This document shows, piece by piece, positions 12,711 to 27,062 of a stretch of DNA of 64,000 nt. The DNA lies in the NCBI GenBank assembly GCA_021613375.1, contig CM038703.1, positions 56,897,257 to 56,961,256 of the forward strand, in the 5' to 3' direction. Under the pieces are notes generated by a model that worked only from the letters and a program-made list of their open reading frames with translations, was not told the origin of the DNA and did no database searches. This DNA comes from Megaleporinus macrocephalus. Lineage: Eukaryota > Chordata > Actinopteri > Characiformes > Anostomidae. The position numbers were made by a program, and so were the translations under genes. Every line of letters begins with the position of its first letter. The first letter of the stretch is position 1.

Positions 12711-15700
12711 TATTTATATTTACATTTACTTCATTTAGCAGACGCTCTGATCCAGAGAGACTTACAGAAGTGCTTAGTGTTCAGTTAGAATCTCTATCAG
12801 TACAAACAGGTTTAAGTCCAAACTAATCTTAAACTCAAACACTGCTATAAACACAGGACCAGTACTGATACCTAGAAACAAGACAATACAATACCTAACA
12901 AGACTGGAACACCTACACCTACAGTACACCTACACCTACAGAACATATACACCTACAGAACACCTACACCTACAGTACACCTACACCTACAGAACATATA
13001 CACCTACAGAACACCTACACCTACAGAACATCTACACCTACAGAACACCTACACCTACACCTACAGAACATCTACACCTACAGAACACCTACACCTACAC
13101 CTACAGAACACCTACACCTACAGAACATATACACCTACAGAACACCTACACCTACAGAACACCTACACCTACAGAACATCTACACCTACAGAACACCTAC
13201 ACCTACACCTACAGAACATCTACACCTACAGAACACCTACACCTACAGAACACCTACACCTACAGAACACCTACAAAACACCTACACCTACAGAACACCT
13301 ACACCTACAGAACACCTACAGAACATCTACACCTACAGAACACCTACACCTACAGAACACCTACACCTACACCTACAGAACACCTACACCTACAGAACAC
13401 CTACACCTACAGAACACCTACAGAACACCTACACCTACAGAACACCTACAGAACACCTACAGAACACCTACACCTACAGAACACCTACACCTACAGAACA
13501 CCTACAGAACACCTACACCTACAGAACACCTACAGAGAAGAGAATAAATACAAGACTACATACAGTACAAGTGCGATACTTATCCAGAGCTCCTAGAAGA
13601 TCAAGTGTAAATACAGTTTATACCATACTTTAGTATATTAGTGATTATAAGTTCTTCACAAAGAGATGGGTCTTCAGTCTGAGTTTGAAGACCGCGAGAG
13701 AGTTTGCTGTTTGGACAGCCAGTAGAAGTTCGTTCCACCATCTGGGCTCCAGGACAGAGAAGCGCCTTGTCGCATGTCTTCCATGAATCTTGAGTGATGG
13801 CGGGTCAAGCCGAGCCGTACTTGAAGCGTGAAGGGCTCGAGGTGCGGTTCGACTTTTGACCATTGCCATAAGGTAAGCAGGAGCTGGTCCATTCTTGGCT
13901 TTGTAGGCATCAGAACTTTAAACTGAATGCGAGCAGCTACAGGAAGCCAGTGAAGGGAGCGCAGCAGTGGAGTGACATGAGTGAACTTGGGAAGATTGAA
14001 GACGAGCCGTACTGCTGCATTCTGGATCAGTTGTAAGGGCCTGATGGTCTGCAGAGGAAGACCAGCCAGGAGTGAGTTGCAGTAGTCCAGCCTTGAAATG
14101 ACAAGAGACTGGACGAGCACCTGGGAGGCCTCCTGAGAGAGGAAGGGTCGGATGCGTCTGATGTTGTGGAGAATGTATCTGCATGACCGAGTCAGGTTCG
14201 TAATATGGGCTGAGAACGATAACTGGTCATCCAGAGTCACCCCAAGGTTTCTTGCATCTTTAGACGGAACAATCAAAGAGTTCTCGAATGAGATGGCGAG
14301 ATCCTGCTGAGGACCTGTAGTTCCAGGGATGAACAGCAGCTCAGTCTTGCTGGGATTGAGCTTCAGATGATGAGCTGTCATCCATGAAGAGATGTCAGTC
14401 AGACATGCAGAGATGCGACTGCAAACCTGAGTATCAGATGGTGGGAAGGAAAGCATTAGTTGAGTGTCATCAGCATAGCAGTGGTATAAGAAACCATGAG
14501 AGGTAATTACATCACCAAGAGAACGGATGTAGAGTGAAAAGAGGAGAGGACCTAGCACTGAGCCTTGAGGGACACCAGTAAGGAGCCTGCAAGGAGCAGA
14601 TGTAGACCCTCTCCATGTTACCTGGTAAGACCGCCCCTCTAGATAGGACTCCAACCACTTCCATGCAGAGCCCGTGATTCCCAGGTCAGCAAGGACGGAT
14701 AGAAGGATCTTGTGGTTCACCGTGTCGAAAGCTGCAGAGAGGTCCAGAAGGATCACAACCAATGACAGTTTGGATGATCTTGCAGTCTGGAGTTTCTTAG
14801 TCACTGCTATGAGGGCTGTTTCTGTTGAGTGCGCTGGTTTGAAGCCGGACTGGTTGGGGTCCTGGAGCAGGTTCTGGGTGAGAAAGAGAGACATCTGAGC
14901 TGTCCAGTGTGGGCTTCTTCAGAATTGGAACCACTCTGGCAGTCTTGAATGCGGCTGGGAACCGTCCTGATGACAAGGAGCTGTTTATGATGAATGTGAT
15001 GAGGGGCAGCAGATCCATGGAGACTGTCTGGAAGAGTGTGGATGGAATGGGATCCAGTGGGCAGGTGGTCGGGTTGCTGGATTTAAGTATCTGTAGGACC
15101 TTGTCTGTGGAAAGAGGAGAGAAGCATGTTAAGGAATTACTGGTAAGAGGATGAGTATTGGTGAGGGAAGTGGAGCAAGAGGAAAACGACTGGCGGATTT
15201 TGTTAACCTTCTCCTCAAAGAAGGTGACAAAATCCTCTGGGGTAAGGGAAGAGGGTGGTGGGGGAGAGGGGGGTTTGAGAAGAGAGGAGAAAATACTAAA
15301 GAGCTTGCGTGGATCAGATGATGATGCTTCCAGTTTCTCCTTGTAGTAGGATGACTTGGCAGCAGTAACCATTGAGAACTTGTAGAGGAGAGCTTGGTAG
15401 GAGTGTAGGTCAGAGTCAAGCTGGGACTTCTTCCACTTCCTCTCTGCCTTCCTTAGCTCTCTCCGGTTGCTGCGTAGAACTTCAGTCAGCCACGGGGCTG
15501 GTGGAGAGGATCTAGCTGGCCTGGAGGACAGAGGACACAGAAGGTTAACTGCAGATGAGAGTGAAGAAAACAATGTATCTGTGGCTGAATCCAGAGAAAG
15601 AGAAAGAAAAGAATCAGGATGTGGAAGGGTAGTAAGGACAGTTGAAGCGAGAGACGAGTGAGAAATGGAGAGCAGGTTGCGTCGAGTGAAGGACGAGCCT

Positions 15701-16128
15701 GAAGAAGAGGCATTGACAGCGAGAGCAGTGAGGGAGAGTGTGAAAGATAGAAAGTGGTGATCTGAGCAGTGTATGGGGGTTACTGTCATATCCAGCGCTG
15801 GGACAGGTCTGCTGAAGATCAGGTCTAGGACGTTGCCTGCTCTGTGCGTTGGAGGGGTCTGGTTGAGCTCAAGGTCGAAGGATGACTGCAGCTTGTTTGA
15901 TGGAAGATTGAGGTCACCAAGGAGAATGAGCGGGTTCCATCAATGGGGAAGAGACTCAGAAGAACATCCAGCTCATCTATGAAGTTACCTGGAGGAGAAG
16001 GAGGACGATAAATGACAATGATATGCAGTTTAGTGGGGAAAGATACAGTTACAGCATGAAATTCAAAGGAAGAAATCCACTTCCTAGACAAGAGCAAACC
16101 TGGGCCACCACCCCTTCCATACACATGC
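12711..16128 (-). mobile_element. L2-type LINE fragment, copy 3 (defective)
   Basis: As copy 2, with the RT frame open from 14894 to 13674 and the linker frame open from 15789 to 14797. It shares NAAVRL and GASLSW with copy 2 but has LLLTLWQW like copies 1, 4 and 5. Both inherited lesions (endonuclease frame break, RT N-terminal deletion) are present. Confidence 0.9.
12906..13533 (-). repeat. L2 3' UTR minisatellite, copy 3
   Basis: The longest of the five arrays, about 628 bases. A block with CAGTACACC and GAACATATAC is repeated once more at its start than in copy 2. Confidence 0.9.
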
Positions 16129-17465
16129 ACACTAACACACTCATACTAACATACACACACATATTTACACACACACACACAGACATACACACACTAACAC
16201 ACACACATACACACACACACTAACACAGACACACACACACTAACACACACACACAAACTAACACACACACACAGACATACACACACTAACATACACACAC
16301 ACACACACTAACACAGACATACACACACTAACACACACACATACACACACACACACACACTAACAAACACACTAACACAGACACACACACACTAACACAC
16401 ACACACTAACACACACACACAAACTAACACACACACACTAACTCATACACACAGACACACACACTAACACATACACACACACACACACTAACACACACAC
16501 ACACTCATACACACACATACACACACATACACACATACACACACAGACATACACACACAAACACACACATACACACATACTAACACAAACACACTCATAC
16601 ACACACAGACAAACACACACATACACACACGTACACACACAAACACACTTACACACACATACACACACAGACATACACACACAAACACACACATACAAAC
16701 ATACTAACACACACACTCATACACACACACATGCACACACACATACACACACACACAGACAAACACACACACTTACACACACACACTTACACACACACAT
16801 ACACACTTACACACACATACACACATACTAACACACACACACTCATACACACACATACACACACAGACATACACACACAGACATACACACACATACACAC
16901 ACAGACATACACACACATACACACACAGACATACACACACAAACACACACATACTAACACACACACACTTACACACACACACGTACACACACAAACACAA
17001 ACACACTTACACACACACACACATACTAACACACACACACACACACATACACACACAAACACAAACACACTTACACACACACACTAACACACACATATAC
17101 ACACAAACACACACATACTAACACACACACACACTCATACACACACAAACGCACACAAACACACACACACACACTAACACACACACACTCATACACACAT
17201 ATACACACCTACAAACACACACACACACACACACTAACACACACACACACAATAAAACACACACACACACACTAACACTCACACAGCCACTAACACACAC
17301 ACACAAACAATAAAACACACACACACAAACCCACTAACACACATACACACTAACACACATACTAACACACACACACTAACACACAAACATACACACACAC
17401 TAACACACACACATACTAACACTCACACTAACACACACACATACACACACAAACTAACTAACACA
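16129..17465. repeat. CA-rich spacer between L2 copies 3 and 4
   Basis: A 1337-base CA array, colinear with the earlier spacers but with its own small differences, such as AAACGCACACAAACACAC near 17148, which recurs in the next spacer but not in the earlier ones. Confidence 0.9.
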
Positions 17466-20400
17466 TATTTATATTTACATTTACTTCATTTAGCAGACGC
17501 TCTGATCCAGAGAGACTTACAGAAGTGCTTAGTGTTCAGTTAGAATCTCTATCAGTACAAACAGGTTTAAGTCCAAACTAATCTTAAACTCAAACACTGC
17601 TATAAACACAGGACCAGTACTGATACCTAGAAACAAGACAACACAATACCTAACAAGACTGGAACACCTACACCTACAGTACACCTACACCTACAGAACA
17701 TATACACCTACAGAACACCTACACCTACAGAACATCTACACCTACAGAACACCTACACCTACAGAACACCTACACCTACACCTACAGAACATCTACACCT
17801 ACAGAACACCTACACCTACACCTACAGAACATCTACACCTACAGAACACCTACACCTACACCTACAGAACATCTACACCTACAGAACACCTACACCTACA
17901 CCTACAGAACACCTACACCTACAGAACACCTACAAAACACCTACACCTACAGAACACCTACACCTACAGAACACCTACAGAACATCTACACCTACAGAAC
18001 ACCTACACCTACAGAACACCTACACCTACACCTACAGAACACCTACACCTACAGAACACCTACACCTACAGAACACCTACAGAACACCTACACCTACAGA
18101 ACACCTACAGAACACCTACAGAACACCTACACCTACAGAACACCTACACCTACAGAACACCTACAGAACACCTACACCTACAGAACACCTACAGAGAAGA
18201 GAATAAATACAAGACTACATACAGTACAAGTGCGATACTTATCCAGAGCTCCTAGAAGATCAAGTGTAAATACAGTTTATACCATACTTTAGTATATTAG
18301 TGATTATAAGTTCTTCACAAAGAGATGGGTCTTCAGTCTGAGTTTGAAGACCGCGAGAGAGTTTGCTGTTTGGACAGCCAGTAGAAGTTCGTTCCACCAT
18401 CTGGGCTCCAGGACAGAGAAGCGTCTTGTCGCATGTCTTCCATGAATCTTGAGTGATGGCGGGTCAAGCCGAGCCGTACTTGAAGCGTGAAGGGCTCGAG
18501 GTGCGGTTCGACTTTTGACCATTGCCATAAGGTAAGCAGGAGCTGGTCCATTCTTGGCTTTGTAGGCATCAGAACTTTAAACTGAATGCGAGCAGCTACA
18601 GGAAGCCAGTGAAGGGAGCGCAGCAGTGGAGTGACATGAGTGAACTTGGGAAGATTGAAGACGAGCCGTGCTGCTGCATTCTGGATCAGTTGTAAGGGCC
18701 TGATGGTCTGCAGAGGAAGACCAGCCAGGAGTGAGTTGCAGTAGTCCAGCCTTGAAATGACAAGAGACTGGACGAGCACCTGGGAGGCCTCCTGAGAGAG
18801 GAAGGGTCGGATGCGTCTGATGTTGTGGAGAATGTATCTGCATGACCGAGTCAGGTTCGTAATATGGGCTGAGAACGATAACTGGTCATCCAGAGTCGCC
18901 CCAAGGTTTCTTGCATCTTTAGACGGAACAATCAAAGAGTTCTCGAATGAGATGGCGAGATCCTGCTGAGGACCTGTAGTTCCAGGGATGAACAGCAGCT
19001 CAGTCTTGCTGGGATTGAGCTTCAGATGATGAGCTGTCATCCATGAAGAGATGTCAGTCAGACATGCAGAGATGCGACTGCAAACCTGAGTATCAGATGG
19101 TGGGAAGGAAAGCATTAGTTGAGTGTCATCAGCATAGCAGTGGTATAAGAAACCATGAGAGGTAATTACATCACCAAGAGAACGGATGTAGAGTGAAAAG
19201 AGGAGAGGACCTAGCACTGAGCCTTGAGGGACACCAGTAAGGAGCCTGCAAGGAGCAGATGTAGACCCTCTCCATGTTACCTGGTAAGACCGCCCCTCTA
19301 GATAGGACTCCAACCACTTCCATGCAGAGCCCGTGATTCCCAGGTCAGCAAGGACGGATAGAAGGATCTTGTGGTTCACCGTGTCGAAAGCTGCAGAGAG
19401 GTCCAGAAGGATCACAACCAATGACAGTTTGGATGATCTTGCAGTCTGGAGTTTCTTAGTCACTGCTATGAGGGCTGTTTCTGTTGAGTGCGCTGGTTTG
19501 AAGCCGGACTGGTTGGGGTCCTGGAGCAGGTTCTGGGTGAGAAAGAGAGACATCTGAGCTGTCCAGTGTGGGCTTCTTCAGAATTGGAACCACTCTGGCA
19601 GTCTTGAATGCGGCTGGGAACCGTCCTGATGACAAGGAGCTGTTTATGATGAATGTGATGAGGGGCAGCAGATCCATGGAGACTGTCTGGAAGAGTGTGG
19701 ATGGAATGGGATCCAGTGGGCAGGTGGTCGGGTTGCTGGATTTAAGTATCTGTAGGACCTTGTCTGTGGAAAGAGGAGAGAAGCATGTTAAGGAATTACT
19801 GGTAAGAGGATGAGTATTGGTGAGGGAAGTGGAGCAAGAGGAAAACGACTGGCGGATTTTGTTAACCTTCTCCTCAAAGAAGGTGACAAAATCCTCTGGG
19901 GTAAGGGAAGAGGGTGGTGGGGGAGAGGGGGGTTTGAGAAGAGAGGAGAAAATACTAAAGAGCTTGCGTGGATCAGATGATGATGCTTCCAGTTTCTCCT
20001 TGTAGTAGGATGACTTGGCAGCAGTAACCATTGAGAACTTGTAGAGGAGAGCTTGGTAGGAGTGTAGGTCAGAGTCAAGCTGGGACTTCTTCCACTTCCT
20101 CTCTGCCTTCCTTAGCTCTCTCCGGTTGCTGCGTAGAACTTCAGTCAGCCACGGGGCTGGTGGAGAGGATCTAGCTGGCCTGGAGGACAGAGGACACAGA
20201 AGGTTAACTGCAGACGAGAGTGAAGAAAGTAATGTATCTGTGGCTGAATCCAGAGAAAGAGAAAGAAAAGAATCAGGATGTGGAAGGGTAGTAAGGATAG
20301 CTGAAGAGACGAGTGAGAAATGGAGAGCAGGTTGCGTCGAGTGAAGGACGAGCCTGAAGAAGAGGCATTGACAGCGAGAGCAGTGAGGGAGAGTGTGAAA

Positions 20401-20783
20401 GATAGAAAGTGGTGATCTGAGCAGTGTATGGGGGTTACTGTCATATCCAGCGCTGGGACAGGTCTGCTGAAGATCAGGTCTAGGACGTTGCCTGCTCTGT
20501 GCGTTGGAGGGGTCTGGTTGAGCTCAAGGTCGAAGGATGACTGCAGCTTGTTTGATGGAAGATTGAGGTCACCAAGGAGAATGAGCGGGTTCCATCAATG
20601 GGGAAGAGACTCAGAAGAACATCCAGCTCATCTATGAAGTTACCTGGAGGAGAAGGAGGACGATAAATGACAATGATATGCAGTTTAGTGGGGAAAGATA
20701 CAGTTACAGCATGAAATTCAAAGGAAGAAATCCACTTCCTAGACAAGAGCAAACCTGGGCCACCACCCCTTCCATACACATGC
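17466..20783 (-). mobile_element. L2-type LINE fragment, copy 4 (defective)
   Basis: RT frame open from 19553 to 18333 with LGATLDD, a variant shared only with copy 5 (copies 1-3 have LGVTLDD). A private four-base deletion near 20307 (ctgaagagacgag where others have ttgaagcgagagacgag) breaks the linker frame, and nearby substitutions (gacgagagtgaagaaagtaatg type, 20213-20234) mark it as the most diverged copy in that stretch. The inherited lesions are present. Confidence 0.9.
17662..18193 (-). repeat. L2 3' UTR minisatellite, copy 4
   Basis: Same family of units, about 532 bases, with a run of alternating GAACATCTACACC and GAACACCTACACC blocks not seen in that order in the other copies. Confidence 0.9.
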
Positions 20784-20981
20784 ACACTAACACACTCATA
20801 CTAACATACACACACATATTTACACACACACACACAGACATACACACACTAACACACACACATACACACACACACTAACACAGACACACACACACTAACA
20901 CACACACACAAACTAACACACACACACAGACATACACACACTAACATACACACACACACACTAACACAGACATACACACAC

Positions 20982-21018
<37 letters not shown>

Positions 21019-22621
21019 CAAACACACTAACACAGACACACACACACTAACACACACACACTAACACACCCACACTAACACACACACACAAACTAACACA
21101 CACACACTAACTCATACACACAGACACACACACTAACACATACACACACACACACACTAACACACACACACACACACACACACTAACACACACACACTCA
21201 TACACAAACACACACACACACACATTAACACACTCACACACACACTAACACTCACACACACATACACACACACATATACAGACACACTAACAAACACACA
21301 CACTAACACACACACACATACATACTAACACACACACTAACATACACACACTCATGCACGCTTATACACATACACATTTACACACACACACTCATTCACA
21401 CACACATACAAACACACACACATACTAACACGCACACACTCATGCACACACATACACACTAACACACACACACACACATACTAACACACAAACACACACA
21501 CACTAACACACACACACACACACTAACAAACACACTAACACAGACACACACACACTAACACACACACACTAACACACACACACAAACTAACACACACACA
21601 CTAACTCATACACACAGACACACACACTAACACATACACACACACACACACTAACACACACACACACACTCATACACACACATACACACACATACACACA
21701 TACACACACAGACATACACACACAAACACACACATACACACATACTAACACAAACACACTCATACACACACAGACAAACACACACATACACACACGTACA
21801 AACACAAACACACTTACACACACATACACACACAGACATACACACACAAACACACACATACAAACATACTAACACACACACTCATACACACACACATGCA
21901 CACACACATACACACACACACAGACAAACACACACACTTACACACACACACTTACACACACACATACACACTTACACACACATACACACATACTAACACA
22001 CACACACTCATACACACACATACACACACAGACATACACACACATACACACACAGACATACACACACATACACACACAGACATACACACACAAACACACA
22101 CATACTAACACACACACACTTACACACACACACGTACACACACAAACACAAACACACTTACACACACACACACATACTAACACACACACACACACACATA
22201 CACACACAAACACAAACACACTTACACACACACACTAACACACACATATACACACAAACACACACATACTAACACACACACACACTCATACACACACAAA
22301 CGCACACAAACACACACACACACACTAACACACACACACTCATACACACATATACACACCTACAAACACACACACACACACACACTAACACACACACACA
22401 CAATAAAACACACACACACACACACACACTAACACTCACACAGCCACTAACACACACACACAAACAATAAAACACACACACACAAACCCACTAACACACA
22501 TACACACTAACACACATACTAACACACACACACTAACACACAAACATACACACACACTAACACACACACATACTAACACTCACACTAACACACACACATA
22601 CACACACAAACTAACTAACAC
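20784..22621. repeat. Expanded CA-rich spacer between L2 copies 4 and 5
   Basis: 1838 bases, about 500 longer than the other spacers. The extra segment (about 21180-21580, with CACGCTTATACACATACAC and CATTCACACACAC landmarks) is otherwise seen only downstream of copy 5 (about 26240-26700). That points to unequal exchange or local duplication at this end. Confidence 0.85.
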
Positions 22622-25600
22622 ATATTTATATTTACATTTACTTCATTTAGCAGACGCTCTGATCCAGAGAGACTTACAGAAGTGCTTAGTGTTCAGTTAG
22701 AATCTCTATCAGTACAAACAGGTTTAAGTCCAAACTAATCTTAAACTCAAACACTGCTATAAACACAGGACCAGTACTGATACCTAGAAACAAGACAATA
22801 CAATATCTAACAAGACTGGAACACCTACACCTACAGTACACCTACACCTACAGAACATATACACCTACAGAACACCTACACCTACAGAACATCTACACCT
22901 ACAGAACACCTACACCTACACCTACAGAACATCTACACCTACAGAACACCTACACCTACACCTACAGAACACCTACACCTACAGAACACCTACAAAACAC
23001 CTACACCTACAGAACACCTACACCTACAGAACACCTACAGAACATCTACACCTACAGAACACCTACACCTACAGAACACCTACACCTACACCTACAGAAC
23101 ACCTACACCTACAGAACACCTACACCTACAGAACACCTACAGAACACCTACACCTACAGAACACCTACAGAACACCTACAGAACACCTACACCTACAGAA
23201 CACCTACACCTACAGAACACCTACAGAACACCTACACCTACAGAACACCTACAGAGAAGAGAATAAATACAAGACTACATACAGTACAAGTGCGATACTT
23301 ATCCAGAGCTCCTAGAAGATCAAGTGTAAATACAGTTTATACCATACTTTAGTATATTAGTGATTATAAGTTCTTCACAAAGAGATGGGTCTTCAGTCTG
23401 AGTTTGAAGACCGCGAGAGAGTTTGCTGTTTGGACAGCCAGTAGAAGTTCGTTCCACCATCTGGGCTCCAGGACAGAGAAGCGTCTTGTCGCATGTCTTC
23501 CATGAATCTTGAGTGATGGCGGGTCAAGCCGAGCCGTACTTGAAGCGTGAAGGGCTCGAGGTGCGGTTCGACTTTTGACCATTGCCATAAGGTAAGCAGG
23601 AGCTGGTCCATTCTTGGCTTTGTAGGCATCAGAACTTTAAACTGAATGCGAGCAGCTACAGGAAGCCAGTGAAGGGAGCGCAGCAGTGGAGTGACATGAG
23701 TGAACTTGGGAAGATTGAAGACGAGCCGTGCTGCTGCATTCTGGATCAGTTGTAAGGGCCTGATGGTCTGCAGAGGAAGACCAGCCAGGAGTGAGTTGCA
23801 GTAGTCCAGCCTTGAAATGACAAGAGACTGGACGAGCACCTGGGAGGCCTCCTGAGAGAGGAAGGGTCGGATGCGTCTGATGTTGTGGAGAATGTATCTG
23901 CATGACCGAGTCAGGTTCGTAATATGGGCTGAGAACGATAACTGGTCATCCAGAGTCGCCCCAAGGTTTCTTGCATCTTTAGACGGAACAATCAAAGAGT
24001 TCTCGAATGAGATGGCGAGATCCTGCTGAGGACCTGTAGTTCCAGGGATGAACAGCAGCTCAGTCTTGCTGGGATTGAGCTTCAGATGATGAGCTGTCAT
24101 CCATGAAGAGATGTCAGTCAGACATGCAGAGATGCGACTGCAAACCTGAGTATCAGATGGTGGGAAGGAAAGCATTAGTTGAGTGTCATCAGCATAGCAG
24201 TGGTATAAGAAACCATGAGAGGTAATTACATCACCAAGAGAACGGATGTAGAGTGAAAAGAGGAGAGGACCTAGCACTGAGCCTTGAGGGACACCAGTAA
24301 GGAGCCTGCAAGGAGCAGATGTAGACCCTCTCCATGTTACCTGGTAAGACCCGCCCCTCTAGATAGGACTCCAACCACTTCCATGCAGAGCCCGTGATTC
24401 CCAGGTCAGCAAGGACGGATAGAAGGATCTTGTGGTTCACCGTGTCGAAAGCTGCAGAGAGGTCCAGAAGGATCACAACCAATGACAGTTTGGATGATCT
24501 TGCAGTCTGGAGTTTCTTAGTCACTGCTATGAGGGCTGTTTCTGTTGAGTGCGCTGGTTTGAAGCCGGACTGGTTGGGGTCCTGGAGCAGGTTCTGGGTG
24601 AGAAAGAGAGACATCTGAGCTGTCCAGTGTGGGCTTCTTCAGAATTGGAACCACTCTGGCAGTCTTGAATGCGGCTGGGAACCGTCCTGATGACAAGGAG
24701 CTGTTTATGATGAATGTGATGAGGGGCAGCAGATCCATGGAGACTGTCTGGAAGAGTGTGGATGGAATGGGATCCAGTGGGCAGGTGGTCGGGTTGCTGG
24801 ATTTAAGTATCTGTAGGACCTTGTCTGTGGAAAGAGGAGAGAAGCATGTTAAGGAATTACTGGTAAGAGGATGAGTATTGGTGAGGGAAGTGGAGCAAGA
24901 GGAAAACGACTGGCGGATTTTGTTAACCTTCTCCTCAAAGAAGGTGACAAAATCCTCTGGGGTAAGGGAAGAGGGTGGTGGGGGAGAGGGGGGTTTGAGA
25001 AGAGAGGAGAAAATACTAAAGAGCTTGCGTGGATCAGATGATGATGCTTCCAGTTTCTCCTTGTAGTAGGATGACTTGGCAGCAGTAACCATTGAGAACT
25101 TGTAGAGGAGAGCTTGGTAGGAGTGTAGGTCAGAGTCAAGCTGGGACTTCTTCCACTTCCTCTCTGCCTTCCTTAGCTCTCTCCGGTTGCTGCGTAGAAC
25201 TTCAGTCAGCCACGGGGCTGGTGGAGAGGATCTAGCTGGCCTGGAGGACAGAGGACACAGAAGGTTAACTGCAGATGAGAGTGAAGAAAACAATGTATCT
25301 GTGGCTGAATCCAGAGAAAGAGAAAGAAAAGAATCAGGATGTGGAAGGGTAGTAAGGACAGTTGAAGCGAGAGACGAGTGAGAAATGGAGAGCAGGTTGC
25401 GTCGAGTGAAGGACGAGCCTGAAGAAGAGGCATTGACAGCGAGAGCAGTGAGGGAGAGTGTGAAAGATAGAAAGTGGTGATCTGAGCAGTGTATGGGGGT
25501 TACTGTCATATCCAGCGCTGGGACAGGTCTGCTGAAGATCAGGTCTAGGACGTTGCCTGCTCTGTGCGTTGGAGGGGTCTGGTTGAGCTCAAGGTCGAAG

Positions 25601-25848
25601 GATGACTGCAGCTTGTTTGATGGAAGATTGAGGTCACCAAGGAGAATGAGCGGGTTCCATCAATGGGGAAGAGACTCAGAAGAACATCCAGCTCATCTAT
25701 GAAGTTACCTGGAGGAGAAGGAGGACGATAAATGACAATGATATGCAGTTTAGTGGGGAAAGATACAGTTACAGCATGAAATTCAAAGGAAGAAATCCAC
25801 TTCCTAGACAAGAGCAAACCTGGGCCACCACCCCTTCCATACACATGC
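22622..25848 (-). mobile_element. L2-type LINE fragment, copy 5 (defective)
   Basis: Shares LGATLDD and NAAARL with copy 4. A private one-base insertion near 24351 (gacccgcccc for gaccgcccc) splits the RT frame into 24614-24231 and 24277-23393. The linker frame 25509-24517 is open as in copies 2 and 3. The inherited endonuclease break and RT deletion are present. Confidence 0.9.
22818..23253 (-). repeat. L2 3' UTR minisatellite, copy 5
   Basis: Shortest of the five arrays at about 436 bases; same unit types. Confidence 0.9.
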
Positions 25849-26216
25849 ACACTAACACACTCATACTAACATACACACACATATTTACACACACACACAC
25901 AGACATACACACACTAACACACACACATACACACACACACTAACACAGACACACACACACTAACACACACACACACAAACTAACACACACACACAGACAT
26001 ACATACACACACACACACTAACACAGACATACACACACTAACACACACACATACACACACACACACACACACTAACAAACACACTAACACAGACACACAC
26101 ACACTAACACACACACACTAACACACCCACACTAACACACACACACAAACTAACACACACACACTAACTCATACACACAGACACACACACTAACACATAC
26201 ACACACACACACACTA

Positions 26217-26247
<31 letters not shown>

Positions 26248-27062
26248 CACACACACACTCATACACAAACACACACACACACACATTAACACACTCACAC
26301 ACACACTAACACTCACACACACATACACACACACATATAGAGACACACTAACAAACACACACACTAACACACACACACATACATACTAACACACACACTA
26401 ACATACACACACTCATGCACGCTTATACACATACACATACACATTTACACACACACACTAACACACACACTCATTCACACACACATACAAACACACACAC
26501 ATACTAACACGCACACACTCATGCACACACATACACACTAACACACACACACACACATACTAACACACAAACACACACACACTAACACACACACACTCAT
26601 TCACACACATACACACTAACACGCACACACACAAACAAACACACACACACAAACACACACACACACTAACACACACATACACACACACACACACTAACAA
26701 ACACACTAACACAGACACACACACGCTAACACACACACACACTAACAAACACACACAAACTAACACACACACACACTAACTCTTACACACAGACACACAC
26801 AAACACAAACACACACAAACACACACACACACACACTAACACACACACTCATACACACCCATACACATTTTAACACACATACAAACACCCACACACACAC
26901 ATTAACACTCTCACACACACACTAACACTCACACACACACTAACACACACACACACATACATACTAACACACACACTAACACACACACTAACATACACAC
27001 ACTCATACACGCTTATACACACACACATTTACACACACACACAAACACACACACACTCTCTC
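25849..27062. repeat. CA-rich array at the right end of the macrosatellite
   Basis: Degenerate CA array that ends at a short CT tract (ctctctctctg, 27056-27068). It carries further interruptions (TCATTCACAC, AAACAAACAC) in its right half that are absent from the inner spacers. Confidence 0.9.

Larger units (their letters stand above)
2450..27062. repeat. Macrosatellite: five tandem L2-LINE plus CA-array units
   Basis: Five head-to-tail units, each made of a CA-rich array followed by the same minus-strand L2 LINE fragment. The 3' ends of the LINEs lie at about 3434, 8011, 12711, 17466 and 22622, giving periods of about 4577, 4700, 4755 and 5156 bases. The 5' edges lie at about 6677, 11377, 16128, 20783 and 25848. 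All five share the same 5' truncation point, the same frame break in the endonuclease and the same deletion in the reverse transcriptase. The array therefore arose by tandem duplication of one dead insertion, not by five insertions. Length differences come from the CA arrays and from a minisatellite in the LINE 3' UTR. Confidence 0.9.

Noticed and set aside
5222..25066. Plus-strand frames of 60-81 codons opposite the L2 copies
   Set aside because: Antisense shadows of the RT frame, repeated identically in each copy, with no family features.
3434..25848. Five independent L2 insertions
   Set aside because: Identical truncation points, shared lesions and colinear spacers make tandem duplication of one insertion far simpler.
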